A stretch of 38,252 nucleotides of DNA from Actinophytocola sp050699935. GTDB taxonomy: Bacteria; Actinomycetota; Actinomycetes; Mycobacteriales; Pseudonocardiaceae. Shown in pieces: positions 31,422-38,252 of the stretch; within the stretch, counting starts at the first letter, position 1; each line of letters begins with the position of its first letter. The position numbers were made by a program, and so were the translations under genes. The notes beneath the pieces are model-generated. The model made no database searches. It worked only from the letters and a program-made list of their open reading frames with translations, and was not told the DNA's origin. Location: contig NZ_JBOHGB010000062.1 in assembly GCF_050699935.1 (NCBI RefSeq), positions 1 to 38,252 on the forward strand. Direction: 5' to 3'.

Positions 31422-32618
31422 GTGAGAACCGCCGCACTCGTCGGTGTCGTCGCGCTGGTGGCGCTGCTCGTGTCGGGCTGTGAGAAGCGAGCCGGGCTGC
31501 TCGCCGCGCAGCGCGACGCGCGCGTGCCGTCCACCACCTCCGCGCCGAAGCCGCCCCCGACGTGGCGGCTCGGCCAGACGGTGACCACGAAGGCCACCAG
31601 CGTGCTGCGGGACGTCGTCGCGGTCGACGCCACGCACGCCTGGGCGGTGGGCCTGGACGCCTACGACCCCGCGAACCCGGACGCCACCGGTGTTCCGTTC
31701 GTGCAACGGTGGGACGGCCGGACCTGGTCGCGGGTGGACCTGCCCGGCGTCACCTGGCACGGCGGGCTGTCGCTCGTGGCGGCGGACTCGGCGACGAACG
31801 TGTGGGCGGTCGGCAGCTCCCGGCCCGCCCCGGCCGGCGCGGTCGTGCGGGTGCTGCGCCACGACGGCGACACGTGGGCCGAGGTCCCGCTGCCGGCGGG
31901 CACGACCGCCGGCACCACCATCACCGACCTGGCCGTCGCCGGCGGGCACACCTGGCTCACCGGGTACCGGGGCGGCCAGGTGGTCGTCCTGCAGTGGGAC
32001 GGGCTGACCTGGCAGCGGCACGCCCCGCCGGCCGAGTGCACGCAGGGCGGCACCTCGTTCGGTGGCATTCCGACGTTCTGCAACTTCACCGGGATCACCG
32101 CGTTCGCCACCGACGACGTGTGGGTCGCCGGGAACGCGGCCTGGCCGGGCTTCAAGGGCCCGCTGCTGTTTCACTGGGACGGCACGAGGTGGACGCCCGT
32201 AGAGGTCGGCCTCACCAACGCCGTGACGTCGTTCAGCGAGATCGCCGGCCGGCCCGGCGACCTGTGGGCCGTGGGCCACACCGCCGGCTACGGCGGGCCG
32301 ATCGCCGTCCAGGGGGACGGGCGGACCTGGCGGGTGGTCGAGGGCCTGCCCACCGCCCGCCACACCGACGTCGCCGTGGACGCGGACGGCAACCCGTGGG
32401 TGCTGGAGAACTTCCCGAAGCCGAGCGCCACGCTCGCCACCTTCCGCGACGGCCGCTGGGCCGGCACGGAGGCGCCCCTGCCGCCGGACACCGTCGGCAT
32501 CAGCCTGCACGGCATCACGGCGGTGCCGGGCACACCGCGCATGTTCGCGGTGGGCAACGTCGACCTGCCGGGGCGGCCGCGGCTGCTCCAGTCGGTGGTG
32601 CTGGAGTACCGCCGCTGA
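31422..32618 (+). CDS. Putative lipoprotein with beta-propeller-like repeats
   Basis: This 398-residue protein has a lipoprotein signal peptide (RTAALVGVVALVALLVSGC), with the lipobox LVSGC giving Cys at about residue 19. A Pro/Ser/Thr linker leads to five or six repeats of the type 'WAVG...G..W' (HAWAVGLDAYD; NVWAVGSSRP; DLWAVGHTAGY) alternating with 'RWDGRTWSRVDLP'. This suggests a propeller built of kelch- or YVTN-like blades. It is attached to the outer membrane face. The GTG at 31422 has GGAGG five nt upstream; ATG 31419 is nearly equivalent. The role may be ligand binding or cell-envelope organisation. Confidence 0.8.
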   Translation: MRTAALVGVVALVALLVSGCEKRAGLLAAQRDARVPSTTSAPKPPPTWRLGQTVTTKATSVLRDVVAVDATHAWAVGLDAYDPANPDATGVPFVQRWDGRTWSRVDLPGVTWHGGLSLVAADSATNVWAVGSSRPAPAGAVVRVLRHDGDTWAEVPLPAGTTAGTTITDLAVAGGHTWLTGYRGGQVVVLQWDGLTWQRHAPPAECTQGGTSFGGIPTFCNFTGITAFATDDVWVAGNAAWPGFKGPLLFHWDGTRWTPVEVGLTNAVTSFSEIAGRPGDLWAVGHTAGYGGPIAVQGDGRTWRVVEGLPTARHTDVAVDADGNPWVLENFPKPSATLATFRDGRWAGTEAPLPPDTVGISLHGITAVPGTPRMFAVGNVDLPGRPRLLQSVVLEYRR

Positions 32619-32993
32619 TCAGTCGTCGGTCTGCTGCTGCTCTTGGGCTATCGCCTCGCGCACCTCGTCCATGTCGACGGCACGCACCTTGTCGATCAGC
32701 TCCTGGAGGGCGGGCGCGGGCAGCGCGCCGGGCTGGGCGTAGAGCACGACGCCGTCGCGCACGGCCATCAGGGTCGGGATGGAGGAGATGTCGAACGCCT
32801 GGGCCAGCTCGACCTGGGCCTCGGTGTCGACCTTGCCGAACACGATGTCGTCATGCGTCTCCGCGGCCTTCTCGAAGACCGGCGCGAAGCTCCGGCACGG
32901 GCCACACCACGCCGCCCAGAAGTCGACGAGCACGGTTCCGGGTGCGCCTACGACCTCGTTGAAGTTCTCGGTTGTCAGCTCGACGGTGGCCAC
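32619..32993 (-). CDS. Thioredoxin with canonical CGPC site
   Basis: This 124-residue thioredoxin has its active site in VDFWAAWCGPCRSFAPVFEK (Cys at about 30 and 33) and the cis-Pro loop SSIPTLMAVRDG. About 18 residues extend beyond the fold (AVDMDEVREAIAQEQQQ). I chose GTG 32993, starting VATVELTTENF, with AAGGAG upstream; a longer frame beginning at 33107 is not thioredoxin-like. No reductase gene is adjacent. The protein is cytoplasmic. Confidence 0.92.
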   Translation of the reverse strand: MATVELTTENFNEVVGAPGTVLVDFWAAWCGPCRSFAPVFEKAAETHDDIVFGKVDTEAQVELAQAFDISSIPTLMAVRDGVVLYAQPGALPAPALQELIDKVRAVDMDEVREAIAQEQQQTDD

Positions 32994-33145
32994 GTGATAC
33001 CGCTCCTTCTCGGTTGGATACCCGATGTCAACGACACGGCCACCCGACTTGTTCCGGAGCCGGTGATCACGGCCGCTCGCCGAACGCCGTTCTCCGGACG
33101 TGCGCACCAGGCCGCCGACCGTGTCGCCCCCGGCCGTTCGCGGGC

Positions 33146-33151
33146 TACGGT
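33146..33151 (+). promoter_or_regulatory. -10 box for leaderless SRPBCC gene
   Basis: TACGGT ends 6 nt before the GTG at 33158. There is no purine-rich ribosome site between them, and the -35 is not conserved. Confidence 0.45.
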
Positions 33152-33157
33152 TTTCCG

Positions 33158-33658
33158 GTGGAGCCGACGATCTCGCTGCGCACAGAGGTGGCCGCCGACC
33201 CGATGACCGTGTGGTCGATGGTCAGCGACCTGCCGCGCATGGGCGAGTTCAGCCCGGAGAACGCCGGCGGCACGTGGCTGCACGGCGCGACAGGCCCGGC
33301 CGTGGGCGCGGAGTTCCGCGGTGTCAACCACAACGGCGAGCGCGAGTGGTGGACGAAGGTGCACGTGGTCGAGTGCGAGCCGGGCCGCCGCCTCACCTTC
33401 GACGTGTGGACCCCGTTCGGCGTCCGGGTGTCGCGCTGGTCCTACGAGATCACCGCGACCGCGACCGGCTGCCGGCTGACCGAGCACTGGTACCGCGTCG
33501 GCAACTGGTTCATCCGCCGCTTCATGGGCCCCCGCATCACCGGCCGCGCGGACCGGCCCGGCTACAACGCCAGGTCGATCGAGCACACCCTGGCCGCGGT
33601 CAAGGCCACCGCCGAGGCCGCCCACCGCACCGGACCCGAGCTCCGGCGCACGGCCTGA
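33158..33658 (+). CDS. SRPBCC (START-like) family protein
   Basis: This 166-residue protein folds as a polyketide-cyclase/Bet-v1-type hydrophobic pocket. It starts VEPTISLRTEVAADPMTVW, has the family's VSDLPRMGEFSPEN loop and VVECEPGRRLTFDV strand, and ends in a long C-terminal helix (YNARSIEHTLAAVKATAE). It binds a hydrophobic ligand or acts as a cyclase or aromatase; which one is not visible. The GTG at 33158 is chosen because the upstream frame is non-coding. Confidence 0.87.
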   Translation: MEPTISLRTEVAADPMTVWSMVSDLPRMGEFSPENAGGTWLHGATGPAVGAEFRGVNHNGEREWWTKVHVVECEPGRRLTFDVWTPFGVRVSRWSYEITATATGCRLTEHWYRVGNWFIRRFMGPRITGRADRPGYNARSIEHTLAAVKATAEAAHRTGPELRRTA

Positions 33659-33665
33659 CGGCCGC

Positions 33666-33815
33666 TCAGCGCGTCTCGGCGACGCGGGCGTGCAGGCGTT
33701 CGCGGATCTCCTCCGGGGTGTACGCGCGCCGGCGCCGCTCGGCCCGGGCGATCACCGCTCCGGTGGCGGCCACGCCCACGAAACCCGCCACGCCCAAGAT
33801 CTTCCACCAGCGCAT
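33666..33815 (-). CDS. 49-aa membrane microprotein
   Basis: This short frame from ATG 33815 encodes RWWKILGVAGFVGVAATGAV (one N-terminal membrane helix), then an Arg cluster (ARAERRRRAYT) and a cytoplasmic amphipathic tail (PEEIRERLHARVAE). The positive-inside rule gives an N-out, C-in topology. Similar small 'AYTPEE-RLHAR' proteins occur in actinobacteria, by my recollection, without known function. It is divergent from the YiiX-like peptidase with only 17 bp between starts, and its own -10 box (TAGCGT, minus strand 33827-33822) ends 6 nt before the ATG. It was too short for routine ORF calling. Confidence 0.75.
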   Translation of the reverse strand: MRWWKILGVAGFVGVAATGAVIARAERRRRAYTPEEIRERLHARVAETR

Positions 33816-33820
33816 GCGCC

Positions 33821-33827
33821 TACGCTA
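33821..33827. promoter_or_regulatory. Overlapping opposed -10 boxes of two leaderless genes
   Basis: On the plus strand TACGCT (33821-33826) ends 6 nt before the peptidase GTG at 33833. On the minus strand TAGCGT (33827-33822) ends 6 nt before the microprotein ATG at 33815. The two boxes overlap by 5 bp, so RNA polymerase could occupy only one at a time. Confidence 0.5.
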
Positions 33828-33832
33828 CAGCG

Positions 33833-34507
33833 GTGGCCGACACCCAGCTCGATCTCGACGACGCGGTCCACCTGACTCGCACCGGCGACGTCTGGCTGTT
33901 CCGCGGCAGCACGGTCGCCGACCGAACCATCCGGATCACCACCAACAGCCCGATCAACCACGTCGGCATGTCCGTCGTCATCGAGGACCTGCCGCCGTTG
34001 ATGTGGCACGCCGAGCTGGGCCGCGCGCTCACCGACATGTGGACGGGCGGGCGCCACCGTGGCGTCCAGCTGCACGACCTACGCGAGGCCGTCGAGCTGT
34101 GGACCACCCGGTACAAGCAGCGCGCCTGGCTGCGCCAGCTCGAACCACCGGTGACCCGCGAGCAGGAGGACGCCGTCCTCAAGACCGTCGCGCGGCTCGA
34201 CGGCACCCCGTTCCCCTCCACGACCAGGCTCCTCTCCCGGTGGCTGTACGGACGGGTACCGCGGCTGCCGAAGCGGTCGAGAACGTCGAGAACGTCGACA
34301 AAGTCGGGAAAGCCAGAGGGAACGCTCGAGACCGCCTACTGCGCGGAGGTCGTCGCGATCACCTACCAGGCCATGGGTCTGCTGCCCGCCACGCGCAAGC
34401 CGACCTGGTACGACCCGGGCCGGTTCTGGAGCGGCGACGAGCTGAGCCTGGACGCCGGCCTGCGGCTCGGCGACGAGATCGCGATCTCACCCGGCGTTCG
34501 CGCGTAG
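33833..34507 (+). CDS. YiiX-like permuted papain-fold peptidase (C92-like)
   Basis: This 224-residue protein is of the permuted NlpC/P60 type. The catalytic His is in SPINHVGMSVVIEDL (about residues 41-47) and the catalytic Cys in ETAYCAEVVAITYQAMGLLP (about 165), the circularly permuted order. The N-terminal GDVWLFRGSTVADRTIRITT is the family opening. A Ser/Arg/Thr-rich insert (about 145-162) is encoded by a 9-bp tandem repeat. Substrates may be cell-wall peptides or lipids. No signal peptide is visible, so it is probably cytoplasmic. Its start lies in a 17-bp gap shared with the microprotein gene. Confidence 0.8.
   Translation: MADTQLDLDDAVHLTRTGDVWLFRGSTVADRTIRITTNSPINHVGMSVVIEDLPPLMWHAELGRALTDMWTGGRHRGVQLHDLREAVELWTTRYKQRAWLRQLEPPVTREQEDAVLKTVARLDGTPFPSTTRLLSRWLYGRVPRLPKRSRTSRTSTKSGKPEGTLETAYCAEVVAITYQAMGLLPATRKPTWYDPGRFWSGDELSLDAGLRLGDEIAISPGVRA
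34276..34311 (+). repeat. 9-bp tandem repeat inside the peptidase gene
   Basis: Four 9-bp units follow directly: GTCGAGAAC, GTCGAGAAC, GTCGACAAA, GTCGGGAAA. Because 9 is a multiple of three, copy-number change keeps the frame. The repeat encodes the Arg/Thr/Ser-rich insert between the catalytic His and Cys lobes. Confidence 0.85.
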
Positions 34508-35269
34508 CCACTTGTGGCCGGCCCGCGCCGCTCGCTTGAGGGCCGACCGCTCGCCGAGATAGTCCCCCGCCATCCCGACGATCGGCAGCTTTCCCAGCGC
34601 CTGGTGGCGGAGCCGACCGTGCGGACGCTTCTCCAGCTCGCCGCGGATCGCCAGCAGCATCCGGCCCTGCCGCCACAGCCACTTCGCCGCGGACCGCACG
34701 CCGAACCGCCGGCCGTCCGGCGGCGCCGGGGGCCCGGCGTCGGTGAGCTCGGCGACGACCGCGTCGTCGGCCGCGTCGTCGCCGTTGCCCGCGGCGACCG
34801 CCGGATCGATGTCCCGCTCGAAGAGCACCGCGGCGAGCAGCCGGACGCGCGTGCCGCGGTCGTCGACGCCGTGCTCGGACGCGATCGCGCAGAGCAGCAG
34901 GCCCTGCCCGGCCGTGCCGAGGACGTCCTGCAGCGGTACCCGGTCGCCGAGCGCGCCGGCGAGCCCGGTGACCGACGCGGCGAGCGCGGTGAGCCGCCCG
35001 ACCCGGTTGACCCACCAGTCGGACCGCTCGTCCGCGGTCATCCGCGCCCAGCTCTCCGAACCCGGGTACCGGATCCCCTTGAGCCGGGCCCTGATCCGCT
35101 CGAACCGCGTGCGATCGACAGTCGGGTCGGCGGGGCCGTCGGGCTCGCCCGCCGCACCGTCCTCGATGTCCGTGTCGTCGGTGCGTAGCCGGGCCAGCAT
35201 CGGACCGCTACCGCGGACGAACGCACGCAGCACGGCCGCCACCCGTTCGTCGGTGATCTGGTCGGCCAC
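34487..35269 (-). CDS. Conserved hypothetical protein, EcsC-like resemblance
   Basis: This 260-residue protein has no clear family assignment. An acidic linker around residues 35-50 is followed by a basic helical part (RIRARLKGIRYPGSESWARM). A hydrophobic, glycine-rich middle (LTALAASVTGLAGALGDRVP, LGTAGQGLLLCAIASEHGV, about 92-135) recalls EcsC-family membrane-associated proteins. The C-terminus is basic. It converges on the peptidase gene with a 21-bp coding overlap. It may be a peripheral membrane protein; the function is unknown. Confidence 0.65.
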   Translation of the reverse strand: MADQITDERVAAVLRAFVRGSGPMLARLRTDDTDIEDGAAGEPDGPADPTVDRTRFERIRARLKGIRYPGSESWARMTADERSDWWVNRVGRLTALAASVTGLAGALGDRVPLQDVLGTAGQGLLLCAIASEHGVDDRGTRVRLLAAVLFERDIDPAVAAGNGDDAADDAVVAELTDAGPPAPPDGRRFGVRSAAKWLWRQGRMLLAIRGELEKRPHGRLRHQALGKLPIVGMAGDYLGERSALKRAARAGHKWLRANAG

Positions 35270-35347
35270 CCGCGTTCACCTCCTCCTCGGGGTACCACTC
35301 CGGTCGTCGACCACCCCACCGCCGGTAGCGTGGTTTCGGGAGGGTAC

Positions 35348-36538
35348 ATGTCGCAGACCGAGCAACCCACCGAGCGGCGGGACCGCGTCGCGCGGCCGCG
35401 GAGCCGGCGAGCGTTCCTGGTCGTCCTGCTCGTCGCGCTGGTGCTGCTGTTCGTCGGGCCGTGGTGGGTCCTCGTCGTCCTTCCACAGTGGCCGGTCGCC
35501 GTGTTCGTCGCCGGCACCGTGGTGTTCCTCGGCGGCGCGCTGCTGTTCCCGGTGCTGATGTTCCTCGGGCACGGGCCCCGCGCGCTGGACCGGGTCGCGG
35601 CGGTCGCCGACACGACGCTCGGCGTGGTCTGGATCCTGCTGACGTGGTCGGTGCTCGCCATCGTGCCGCGGTACGTGCTCGCGGCCGCGGGCGTGCCCGA
35701 CCCGCTGCGCTCGCGCATCGTGGCCGCGGCGGTCGCCGGTGTCGCGCTGGTGCTCGTCTGCTGGGGCGTGGTCGAGGCGATGCGGGTGCCCCGGGTCCGC
35801 ACCACCGAGGTGGTCCTGCCTCGGCTCGGCGCCGGCCTCGACGGCACCCGCGTGGTTCTACTCGCCGACACCCACTTCGGACCGATCGACCGTGCCCGCT
35901 GGTCGGCCCGGACCGCCGCCGCGGTCGGCGCGCTCGAGCCGGACATCGTGTGCCACGCCGGGGACATCGCCGACGGCACCGTGGCGAAGCGCCGCGCGCA
36001 GGCGGCCCCACTCGGCGACATCCACGCGCGACTGGCCCGGGTGTACGTGACCGGGAACCACGAGTACTTCGGTGAGGCGCAGGCCTGGCTCGACCACATG
36101 GCCGAGCTGGGCTGGACACCGCTGCACAACCGGCACCGGATCGTCGAGCGCGGCGGCGACCGGCTCGTGCTGGCCGGGATCGACGACGCCACCGCGGTCG
36201 GGTCCGGCCTGCCCGGCCACGGCGCGAACCTCGCCGCCGCCCTCGCCGGCGCCGACCCGAACCTCCCGGTGCTGCTGCTCGCCCACCAGCCCCAGCAGGT
36301 CCGCCACGCCGCCGCCGGCGGCGTCGACCTGCAGGTGTCGGGCCACACGCATGGCGGCCAGATCTGGCCGTTCCACTACCTGGTGCGGGTCGACCAGCCG
36401 TCCGTGCACGGCCTCACCCGCCACGGCGAGCGCACCCAGCTCTACACGACCCGCGGTGCCGGCTTCTGGGGACCGCCGCTACGGGTCTTCGCGCCCAGCG
36501 AGATCAGCCTGCTGATCCTGCGGTCCGGCGGCGCCTGA
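35348..36538 (+). CDS. Membrane-bound metallophosphoesterase
   Basis: This 396-residue protein has an N-terminal region with four or five membrane helices (about 25-150) and a calcineurin-like phosphoesterase domain (about 165-390). The di-metal motifs are complete: LLADTHFGPID (D-x-H), HAGDIADG (GDxxD), VTGNHEYFG (GNHE), LLAHQPQQV and VSGHTHGGQIWPF (GHTHGGQ). The active site is probably extracytoplasmic, as in YkuE/UDP-diacylglucosamine pyrophosphatase-like enzymes; the substrate is unknown. The ATG at 35348 has GGGAGGG upstream. Confidence 0.93.
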   Translation: MSQTEQPTERRDRVARPRSRRAFLVVLLVALVLLFVGPWWVLVVLPQWPVAVFVAGTVVFLGGALLFPVLMFLGHGPRALDRVAAVADTTLGVVWILLTWSVLAIVPRYVLAAAGVPDPLRSRIVAAAVAGVALVLVCWGVVEAMRVPRVRTTEVVLPRLGAGLDGTRVVLLADTHFGPIDRARWSARTAAAVGALEPDIVCHAGDIADGTVAKRRAQAAPLGDIHARLARVYVTGNHEYFGEAQAWLDHMAELGWTPLHNRHRIVERGGDRLVLAGIDDATAVGSGLPGHGANLAAALAGADPNLPVLLLAHQPQQVRHAAAGGVDLQVSGHTHGGQIWPFHYLVRVDQPSVHGLTRHGERTQLYTTRGAGFWGPPLRVFAPSEISLLILRSGGA

Positions 36539-36568
36539 CTCGGGGCCCCAGCGCGTGTCGGGCGCGGG

Positions 36569-36784
36569 TCAGCCGGCGCGGTTCCAGGCGGCGGTGAACT
36601 CCGCGAGCGAGATCCGGCCGTCGGCGTCGGTGTCCGCGTCGGCGAAGATCGACGCGACCTCGGCGTCGGTGATCTTCTCGCCACGCGCTGCCATCGCCGA
36701 GGCGAACTCCGCCATCGTGATCTGCCCGTCGTCGTTCATGTCCAGCTCGTTGAACGTGCTGGCCAGCTCCTCGCTCGTGGACAT
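36569..36784 (-). CDS. Two-EF-hand calcium-binding protein (71 aa)
   Basis: This 71-residue protein carries two canonical EF-hand loops, DMNDDGQITMAEF (about 15-27) and DTDADGRISLAEF (about 50-62), each with ligands at the required loop positions and the Glu at position 12. It has no signal peptide and is probably a cytoplasmic calcium buffer or sensor like calerythrin-type proteins. AGGAGG lies 9 nt before ATG 36784. It is divergent from the cyclase gene; no functional link is evident. Confidence 0.93.
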   Translation of the reverse strand: MSTSEELASTFNELDMNDDGQITMAEFASAMAARGEKITDAEVASIFADADTDADGRISLAEFTAAWNRAG

Positions 36785-36855
36785 GCCTCGCGCCTCCTGG
36801 ATCGGGACCGGACCGCAGCATAGTGTCCGGCAAGGACCCACACCTGGAGGCCACG

Positions 36856-37629
36856 ATGCCGCTGCTGGCTGACCTGCTCGACTCGATCGCCGCGAACCGT
36901 GTCGAGATCGTCGACCTGACCGCCCCGCTGTCGAAGGACACCCCGATCCTGCAGCTGCCACCACCGTTCGCGAACACGATCAACTTCTCCCTCGAACAGA
37001 TCAGCCGGTACGACGAGGCCGGCCCGAACTGGTACTGGAACAACATCCACACCGGCGAGCACACCGGCACGCACGTGGACGCGCCCGTGCACTGGTCGTC
37101 CGGAAAGGACGGTCCGGACGTGTCCCAGCTGGCGCTGCGCACGCTCGTGGCGCCCGCGGTCGTGGTGGACGTGTCCGATCGAGCCGTCGCGGACCCGGAC
37201 TACCTGCTGCGGATCGACGACGTGCGGCTGTGGGAGGCGGAGAACGGCCCGCTGCCGGCCGGTGGCTGGGTGCTGCTGCGCACCGGCTGGGACCGCCGCT
37301 CGAACGACGCGACGCGGTTCCTCAACGCCGACGAGACCGGCCCGCACACGCCGGGCATCGCCGCGGAGTGCGCCCGCTGGCTCGCCGAGGACACCAACCT
37401 CGCCGGCCTGGGCGTGGAGACCGTCGGCACCGACGCGGGCGCCGCGCACGGCTTCGATCCGCCGTTCCCGTGCCACCACTACTTCCTCGGCGCCGGCAAG
37501 CTGGGCCTGACCCAGCTGCAGAACCTCGCGCGGCTGCCGGCGACGGGTGCGGTGCTGGTGATCTCGCCGCTGCCGATCGTCGGCGGCTCGGGCAGTCCGG
37601 CGCGGGTCTACGCGCTGGTCGAGCGGTGA
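36856..37629 (+). CDS. Cyclase-family hydrolase (kynurenine formamidase-like)
   Basis: This 257-residue metal hydrolase of the cyclase family (kynurenine formamidase/isatin hydrolase type) has the metal motif HTGTHVDAPVHW (about residues 69-80, the HxGTHxDxPxH signature) and GVETVGTDAG in the C-terminal half. It ends FLGAGKLGLTQLQNLARLP. It likely opens an amide or lactam, as in isatin hydrolysis, or dehydrates; the substrate is unknown. ATG 36856 has GGAGG at correct spacing. Its stop overlaps the start of a ThDP enzyme by 4 nt, so the two act in one catabolic step. Confidence 0.88.
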   Translation: MPLLADLLDSIAANRVEIVDLTAPLSKDTPILQLPPPFANTINFSLEQISRYDEAGPNWYWNNIHTGEHTGTHVDAPVHWSSGKDGPDVSQLALRTLVAPAVVVDVSDRAVADPDYLLRIDDVRLWEAENGPLPAGGWVLLRTGWDRRSNDATRFLNADETGPHTPGIAAECARWLAEDTNLAGLGVETVGTDAGAAHGFDPPFPCHHYFLGAGKLGLTQLQNLARLPATGAVLVISPLPIVGGSGSPARVYALVER

Positions 37630-38252
37630 CCGGCACGGGTACGAGCACGGGGACCAGTACGGCCGAGCTGGTCGGCACGACGCTCGCCCGGCTCGGGGTG
37701 GCGCACGCGTTCGGTGTCGTCGGCAGCGGCAACTTCGTGGTGACCAACGCGCTGCGCGCGGGCGGCGTGCCGTTCGTCGCCGCCCGCCACGAGGGCGGCG
37801 CGGCGACCATGGCCGACGCCTACGCGCGGATGAGCGACCGGCTCGCCGTCGTCACCACGCACCAGGGCTGCGGCCTGACCAACGCGCTGACCGGCGTCAC
37901 CGAGGCGGCCAAGAGCCGGACCCCGCTGCTCGTGCTCACCGCCGACACCCCCGGCGCGGCCGTGCGGAACAACTTCCGCATCGACCAGGCCGCCGCCATC
38001 GCCGCGGTGGGCGCCGTGCCCGAGCGGGTCCACTCCCCCGCCTCCGCGGTGGCCGACACCGTGCGCGCGTACCGCACGGCCGTCCACGAGCGGCGCACGG
38101 TGGTGCTCAACCTGCCGCTCGACGTCCAGGCCGCACCGGCCGAGCCCGCACCGGTCACCCTGCCGCCAGCGCCGAACCCGGTCCGGCCCGGCGAGGACGC
38201 CGTCGCCGGGCTGGCCGCGGCGATTCGCGCGGCCAGCCGCCCGGTGTTCGTC
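37626..38252 (+). CDS. Thiamine diphosphate-dependent enzyme, partial (truncated by window)
   Basis: The first 209 residues of an acetolactate-synthase-like ThDP enzyme are present. The N-terminal PYR domain is clear: HAFGVVGSGNFVVTNALR, the ThDP-activating Glu in RHEGGAATMADAYARMSD, and VTTHQGCGLTNALTGVTEAA. The sequence runs off the right edge without a stop. Thr/Gly repeats open the protein (TGTGTSTGTSTAELV). GTG 37626 overlaps the cyclase stop. It may be a decarboxylase such as an isatin- or indole-pathway oxo-acid decarboxylase; the second half is needed to decide. Confidence 0.85.
   Translation, partial: MTGTGTSTGTSTAELVGTTLARLGVAHAFGVVGSGNFVVTNALRAGGVPFVAARHEGGAATMADAYARMSDRLAVVTTHQGCGLTNALTGVTEAAKSRTPLLVLTADTPGAAVRNNFRIDQAAAIAAVGAVPERVHSPASAVADTVRAYRTAVHERRTVVLNLPLDVQAAPAEPAPVTLPPAPNPVRPGEDAVAGLAAAIRAASRPVFV

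Noticed and set aside
32972..33157. N-terminal extension of the SRPBCC frame
   Set aside because: It is Arg/Pro-rich and non-conserved, and it overlaps the thioredoxin start region; the GTG at 33158 fits the fold.

Overview
The window is ordinary-looking chromosome from a high-GC actinobacterium, probably a Pseudonocardiaceae-like or related genus. The evidence is very high third-position GC, frequent GTG starts, overlapping ATGA/GTGA gene junctions, RbpA, the Ppm1/Lnt pair, a resuscitation-promoting-factor-like protein, DUF3097, a sucrase/ferredoxin-like protein, WYL regulators and ECF sigma factors. Genes are packed on both strands. I see no prophage, transposase, CRISPR array, tRNA or rRNA. 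A dif-like XerC/XerD site at 15152-15179 suggests that the window spans or lies near the terminus of a circular chromosome.

Layout. 1-112: short repeats and palindromes. 113-3403: an AlkZ-like winged-helix DNA glycosylase and an epoxide hydrolase in one operon, divergent from a WYL regulator. 3408-4903: an ECF sigma factor translationally coupled to a double-VOC protein with an odd N-terminal extension. 4929-8120: DUF3097, NfeD, an SPFH/paraslipin protein, a terminator and YciI. 8191-9999: a MerR regulator, a WCPPC thioredoxin and a sucrase/ferredoxin-like protein. 10140-13669: a heterodimeric ABC exporter whose two ATPase domains have complementary losses. 13688-15149: a WYL regulator and a VOC protein around a 31-bp palindrome. 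15150-15610: the dif candidate, a DUF899 gene stub and a small ORF.

15698-17809: a GGDEF-EAL protein and a Cys-motif protein. 17920-18699: a glycerophosphodiesterase. 18696-20814: an ECF sigma/anti-sigma operon divergent from a secreted, membrane-anchored protein, with two matching ECF-type promoters back to back. 20837-23848: an Rpf-like protein, an MFS transporter with a coupled leader ORF, and thymidine kinase. 23849-24603: a gene-free leader with a SigR-type promoter, rbpA and a strong shared terminator. 24608-27453: cupin, Ppm1 and Lnt (lipoprotein and mannolipid synthesis). 27554-29167: DUF47 and a Pit phosphate transporter. 29228-31159: a VOC protein, an aminotransferase and a small acidic protein. 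31200-31391: a decayed LuxR helix-turn-helix. 31422-36784: a propeller lipoprotein, thioredoxin, an SRPBCC protein, a 49-residue membrane protein divergent from a YiiX-like peptidase, an unknown protein, a metallophosphoesterase and an EF-hand protein. 36856-38252: a cyclase-family hydrolase coupled to a ThDP enzyme cut by the window edge.

The most interesting points are the dif site, the epoxide-hydrolase/DNA-glycosylase/WYL cassette, the mirrored ECF promoters, the complementary degenerate ABC pair, the sigma-linked VOC protein with two possible starts, and a recurring leaderless architecture in which a TANNNT box lies 6-8 nt before the start codon. The extreme case is two opposing boxes overlapping inside a 17-bp gap at 33816-33832. 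No database search was possible; family names come from motifs and remembered family patterns.
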